A stretch of 64,000 nucleotides of DNA from Porphyromonadaceae bacterium (GTDB lineage Bacteria; Bacteroidota; Bacteroidia; Bacteroidales; Dysgonomonadaceae), in the NCBI GenBank assembly GCA_021372865.1, contig JAJFTO010000013.1, positions 62,001-126,000 of the forward strand. Direction: 5' to 3'. This document shows positions 60,665 to 64,000 of the stretch, piece by piece (within the stretch, counting starts at the first letter, position 1; each line of letters begins with the position of its first letter). The position numbers and the translations under genes are program-made. The notes under the pieces are model-generated. The model was not told the DNA's origin, made no database searches, and saw only the letters and a program-made list of their open reading frames with translations.

Positions 60665-62680
60665 ATGGGGTTAATTGCTATGGCTACGATTAAAGGGTTC
60701 ACGAAAAAAAATAAGATAAAAGGAAGAGATCTTACTTTCCTGCTTCTTTCAGGAGCACTCCCTGCAACACTGTTCGCAACAGAAATAAAACAGGAGCGTC
60801 CAAATATCCTCTGGCTCTCATTTGAAGATACCAGCGATTATGAATTGAGCTGTTATGGCCACCCCGTGAACAAAACGCCGGTGATTGACGGACTGGCTGA
60901 GAGCGGATTGCAATTCATGAATGCCTATTCCAACGGACCGCAAAGTTCTCCTTCGCGGTCAACCATCATTACCGGGTGTTATGCACCTACCTACATGATG
61001 GACTGGCACCGTCTCGAAGTTACTACCCCCCAAAACATCTATTTTCCTCAATTAATGCGAGACGCCGGTTATTTCTGCACCAATAACCAGAAAACCGATT
61101 ATAACTCCAGAAACAATGACAAAGCCTGTTGGGACGAGTGTAGCAACAACGCCACCTATAACAGCCCTGCAAGGAAGAAAGATCAACCATTTTTTGCGGT
61201 ATTCAATTGCATGGCAACCCATATGAGTAGGCTCACTTCAACACATCTGGAAGGCCGTCGTAACTTTGCTGAAGAAAATCTTGATCCTGCAAAGCTCCCT
61301 CTTCCACCCCATGTGCCGGATATAAAGGAAGTGAGATCCGACTACGCTTTTCATCTTGAAGGAGTGAGTGATGTGGACAAGTGGGTCGGCATTTTTATCA
61401 ATGATCTTAAAGAGAAGAAATTATATGACAACACCATTATTTTCATATTCAGTGATCATGGGGGATGTTTGCCCCGTGGAAAAGGATTCAGTTATGAAAG
61501 TAGTTATAAGGTACCGCTGGTAGTTTACATTCCCCCCAAATGGCAACATTTATCTAAAATGCCAATCGGGAAAAATCAACGCTTCGTAGCTTTTGTAGAT
61601 CTGGCTCCCACCGTATTGAGTTTAGCCGATATGAAAGCCCCCGAATCAATGCAGGGCCTGCCGTTTCTGGGCAAGTACGATACTACTGAGCGTAAATACA
61701 ACTATGGCTTCACTTGTAATCAGGCAAGCCATTATACTCCTATACGAACTATTACCGACGGGCGTTTCAAATATATCCGACGTTATATCCCTTACAAATC
61801 GGATGATCTGCTGAATGCTTTTCAATGGCGCATGCCCAGTAACCTGTACTGGGATAAAACTTATTTCGAGAACAAATGCAATAATCCGGTCTGTGAATTA
61901 CCATTTGTACGCAATGAAGCCGAATTGTTTTATGACCTGAGCACAGATCCTTTTGAAATCAACAATTTAATGGGAGATGCTAAATACGCAGAGAAGATAA
62001 ATGAATTGCGCACGGAACTCAGTGCCCATATCCGTAATACCGGAGACTTGGGTTTTGCACTCTTATCAACACGAAAAAATAGCGGTAAATGTTTTTATGA
62101 TGTCGTGCATTCACCCGGCTACGATCTTGAGGAAAAGTATCGTTTGATGGAACTCACCGCCACAGTCGCACCAAAAGATATTCCCTTGTTGGTAAAAAAA
62201 CTAAATAGCAAGGATCCTGAAACCAGATTCTGGTCCGTAATTAATCTGGGTGTACTGGCCAAAGGAGGTAAGCTTCCTGCAGCCCCCATGGAACTGGTAA
62301 GAATCATGCAACAATCTGATGATTCTCAAATTGCATCCGAGAGTGCTTACGCTTTGTGCTACACCGATAAGCGCAATGAAGCATTCGAGTATTTTGTCAC
62401 ACACGCTCAGAATCTCACCTCACTGGAAGTGCTGAGCATGGATAAAAATTTAAACTTAATTCTACCGGATAAATTAAAGGAAAAGATTCGTAGCAAAGCC
62501 ACGGAAAATAAGAATGAAACAAGTATAATGGCCCGCAAAATTCTTGTAAACTGGGGTGAACTTCCGGCAGAAAAGCTCTATGGTAACGAGAAGAAAGAAT
62601 TTGCCGATGGTTTGAAAGTTAACAAAAACCGTCGCCCACTTGTTCCCACTCCGAATTATGAACTAAAAACCAAAAAATAA
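60665..62680 (+). CDS. Serine-type sulfatase with C-terminal HEAT-like repeats
   Basis: A 671-residue exported S1 sulfatase of the heparan N-sulfatase-like branch. NILWLSFEDTSDYELSCYGH begins the metal site, the maturation motif is SSPSRSTIITG with Ser94, and FSDHGGCLPRGKG completes it. The catalytic part is followed by about 150 residues of short helices (LMELTATVAPKDIPLLV, TRFWSVINLGVLAKGG, ASESAYALCY) that look like HEAT repeats. The start is uncertain: 60623, 60665 and 60680 are in frame, and 60665 or 60680 fit the signal peptide. The next gene is 7 bases downstream. Confidence 0.87.
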   Translation: MGLIAMATIKGFTKKNKIKGRDLTFLLLSGALPATLFATEIKQERPNILWLSFEDTSDYELSCYGHPVNKTPVIDGLAESGLQFMNAYSNGPQSSPSRSTIITGCYAPTYMMDWHRLEVTTPQNIYFPQLMRDAGYFCTNNQKTDYNSRNNDKACWDECSNNATYNSPARKKDQPFFAVFNCMATHMSRLTSTHLEGRRNFAEENLDPAKLPLPPHVPDIKEVRSDYAFHLEGVSDVDKWVGIFINDLKEKKLYDNTIIFIFSDHGGCLPRGKGFSYESSYKVPLVVYIPPKWQHLSKMPIGKNQRFVAFVDLAPTVLSLADMKAPESMQGLPFLGKYDTTERKYNYGFTCNQASHYTPIRTITDGRFKYIRRYIPYKSDDLLNAFQWRMPSNLYWDKTYFENKCNNPVCELPFVRNEAELFYDLSTDPFEINNLMGDAKYAEKINELRTELSAHIRNTGDLGFALLSTRKNSGKCFYDVVHSPGYDLEEKYRLMELTATVAPKDIPLLVKKLNSKDPETRFWSVINLGVLAKGGKLPAAPMELVRIMQQSDDSQIASESAYALCYTDKRNEAFEYFVTHAQNLTSLEVLSMDKNLNLILPDKLKEKIRSKATENKNETSIMARKILVNWGELPAEKLYGNEKKEFADGLKVNKNRRPLVPTPNYELKTKK

Positions 62681-62687
62681 TAAAAAA

Positions 62688-64000
62688 ATGGAATCACAAT
62701 CTACTACCACATCGTCCGGGTATGAGATGCCTGCAGAAAAAATAACGAAGGAACAAATTCATCAGCTGGCCGGCGAAGCAATCGCCGCACGTGACTCTAT
62801 CATGAAGTTCTGGCTTGAACGCTGTGAAGATAAACAGCATGGAGGATTTCTTACCAATTTCGATGCATCCGGCAAAGATACCGGTACATCAGAAAAGTAT
62901 CTTAACACCCAATGTCGGTTTATCTGGACTTTCTCATCTTTGCTGCGCCGTGGAGGTGATAAAGAATACGAAAGACTGGCAAGGCTGGGCGTAGATTTTA
63001 TTATCGAAAATTTTTGGGATGAACATTATGGAGGGTTCTACTGGAAAACGAATAGGGACGGCTCTGAACTTGACAACGGAAAGATTGTGTATGGTGAAAG
63101 TTTTGCCATCTACGCACTGAGTGAGTATTATCTTGCAACTAAGGACCCGCGCGGATTGGAATATGCAGTGAAAACCTTTGATGCACTCCAAAAATATTGT
63201 GCGGACACACGATATGGCGGATACCGTGAATACTTTAATCAGGACTGGACGCCTGAAACACCCGGTTTTGGAGGAGGTGACCGTAAGACACTCGACAGCC
63301 ATATGCATCTCATGGAGTCATTTACCGTACTTTATGAGGCATCCCAACAGGAGATTCATCGTCGTAAACTCAAAGAGCTCATTGATCTGATCATAGACAT
63401 AATGGTAGACCATACGCGCGGTTCCGGCCTTAATCAGTTCAACCTGGCGTGGGAAAGTGTACCTGCCTTGTCTCTCAAACGTACATGGAACGCTGAACGA
63501 TTCGGTGAGAGGCCGGCAGAGCCGACGCAAACAACTAGCTATGGACACAACACAGAACTGGTCTGGTTACTTAGCCGTGCTCTTGAAATAGGAGGGTTTG
63601 ACAAGGAACCCTATAAGGGTATTATGAAGCAACTTATGGATCACGCGATTCAAAACGGTATCGATTGGCAATATGGAGGTGTCTACCGTGACGGCTTACG
63701 TGAAACCGGCAAACCTATTGTACTCGAGAAAGAGTTTTGGCAGAATGCAGAGATCCTTACAGGAATGCTCGACGCCTATAAAACTTTCGGGAATGAAGAG
63801 TATTTACAGGCTTTTGTAAATGTGTGGAGGTTTTGCCAAAAATATATGGTCATAGAAAATTTGGGTGAATGGCGTACCCTTTGTGACCAAAAAGGAAACA
63901 TCCTCGACGGGAATATCGGCAATCCGTGGAAAGTGAGCTATCATACCGGACGCTCCGCCATGGAAGTGGCTGACCGCCTCCGTGAACTTGCAAACAAATA
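62688..64000 (+). CDS. N-acylglucosamine 2-epimerase-family protein, cut at the window edge
   Basis: 437 codons are visible and the last two bases (TA) probably begin the stop codon. The protein is an alpha/alpha-barrel of the AGE/cellobiose 2-epimerase family: NTQCRFIWTFSSLLRRGG, YGGFYWKTNRDG, YGESFAIYALSEYY, SYGHNTELVWLL and EKEFWQNAEILTG. It has no signal peptide, so it acts in the cytoplasm, epimerising an imported sugar (GlcNAc/ManNAc or a glucose/mannose-type disaccharide). It sits 7 bases after the sulfatase and is the only clearly cytoplasmic enzyme of the operon. Confidence 0.88.
   Translation, partial: MESQSTTTSSGYEMPAEKITKEQIHQLAGEAIAARDSIMKFWLERCEDKQHGGFLTNFDASGKDTGTSEKYLNTQCRFIWTFSSLLRRGGDKEYERLARLGVDFIIENFWDEHYGGFYWKTNRDGSELDNGKIVYGESFAIYALSEYYLATKDPRGLEYAVKTFDALQKYCADTRYGGYREYFNQDWTPETPGFGGGDRKTLDSHMHLMESFTVLYEASQQEIHRRKLKELIDLIIDIMVDHTRGSGLNQFNLAWESVPALSLKRTWNAERFGERPAEPTQTTSYGHNTELVWLLSRALEIGGFDKEPYKGIMKQLMDHAIQNGIDWQYGGVYRDGLRETGKPIVLEKEFWQNAEILTGMLDAYKTFGNEEYLQAFVNVWRFCQKYMVIENLGEWRTLCDQKGNILDGNIGNPWKVSYHTGRSAMEVADRLRELANK

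Noticed and set aside
1..64000. tRNA genes, insertion sequences with transposase, and CRISPR arrays
   Set aside because: None was recognised on either strand. By eye, tRNAs can be missed, so a tRNAscan run would settle it.

Overview
The window is bacterial DNA from the Bacteroidota, most likely a member of the Bacteroidales. Evidence: paired SusC/SusD outer-membrane systems, a SusR/HTCS-type regulator with two beta-propellers and an AraC DNA-binding domain, an LruC-domain lipoprotein, SUF and Mla genes of Bacteroidales type, and promoters of the Bacteroidota kind (TTTG, about 19-20 bases, TAnnTTTG). The many sulfatases and heparinase/GH enzymes point to an organism that lives on sulfated, uronic-acid-containing glycans. 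Naming a genus would be a guess.

Region 1 (1-7943, minus strand) is an exopolysaccharide export and assembly operon read from one good promoter near 7940. In order of transcription it has an LruC-domain surface lipoprotein, a stand-alone CheY-like response regulator, an initiating sugar-phosphate transferase fused to a dead receiver domain, a half-size TolC-like outer-membrane protein, a Wzz-like co-polymerase with a cytoplasmic ATPase-like domain, and the start of a Wzy/O-antigen-ligase-like membrane protein that runs off the window edge. Several of these genes overlap by 4 bases.

Region 2 (8061-17100) is housekeeping: sufS, sufD and sufC (no sufB beside them), mlaF and mlaE, a leaderless-looking DUF45/YgjP-type metallopeptidase, a YihY/BrkB membrane protein, RNase P RNA, and a membrane-anchored LytTR regulator.

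Region 3 (17228-35202, plus strand) starts with an alpha/beta hydrolase. A degradation cluster follows: a ThuA-domain protein, an FAD oxidoreductase, three sulfatases, a GH2 enzyme, a heparinase II/III-like lyase and two clan GH-A-like hydrolases. Two apparent 3' gene remnants (29509-29712, and a GH43 tail with an expanded 15-base repeat at 35032-35202) show that genes have been lost here.

Region 4 (35203-39628) holds a HAD phosphatase, a secreted metallophosphoesterase and a TonB-dependent receptor.

Region 5 (39985-64000, plus strand) is a polysaccharide utilization locus: an unusual HTCS-like regulator that has lost its phospho-acceptor histidine region and its receiver domain, a Tat-exported sugar isomerase-like protein, two tandem SusC/SusD pairs, a GH-A lipoprotein, a sulfatase, a metallo-beta-lactamase-fold protein, a PHP lipoprotein, a sulfatase with HEAT-like repeats, and an N-acylglucosamine 2-epimerase-type protein that ends at the window edge. 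All five sulfatases of regions 3 and 5 are of the serine type, so they would need an anaerobic sulfatase-maturating enzyme encoded elsewhere. The most unusual items are the phosphorelay-less HTCS and the pseudo-receiver/sugar-transferase fusion next to a live response regulator.
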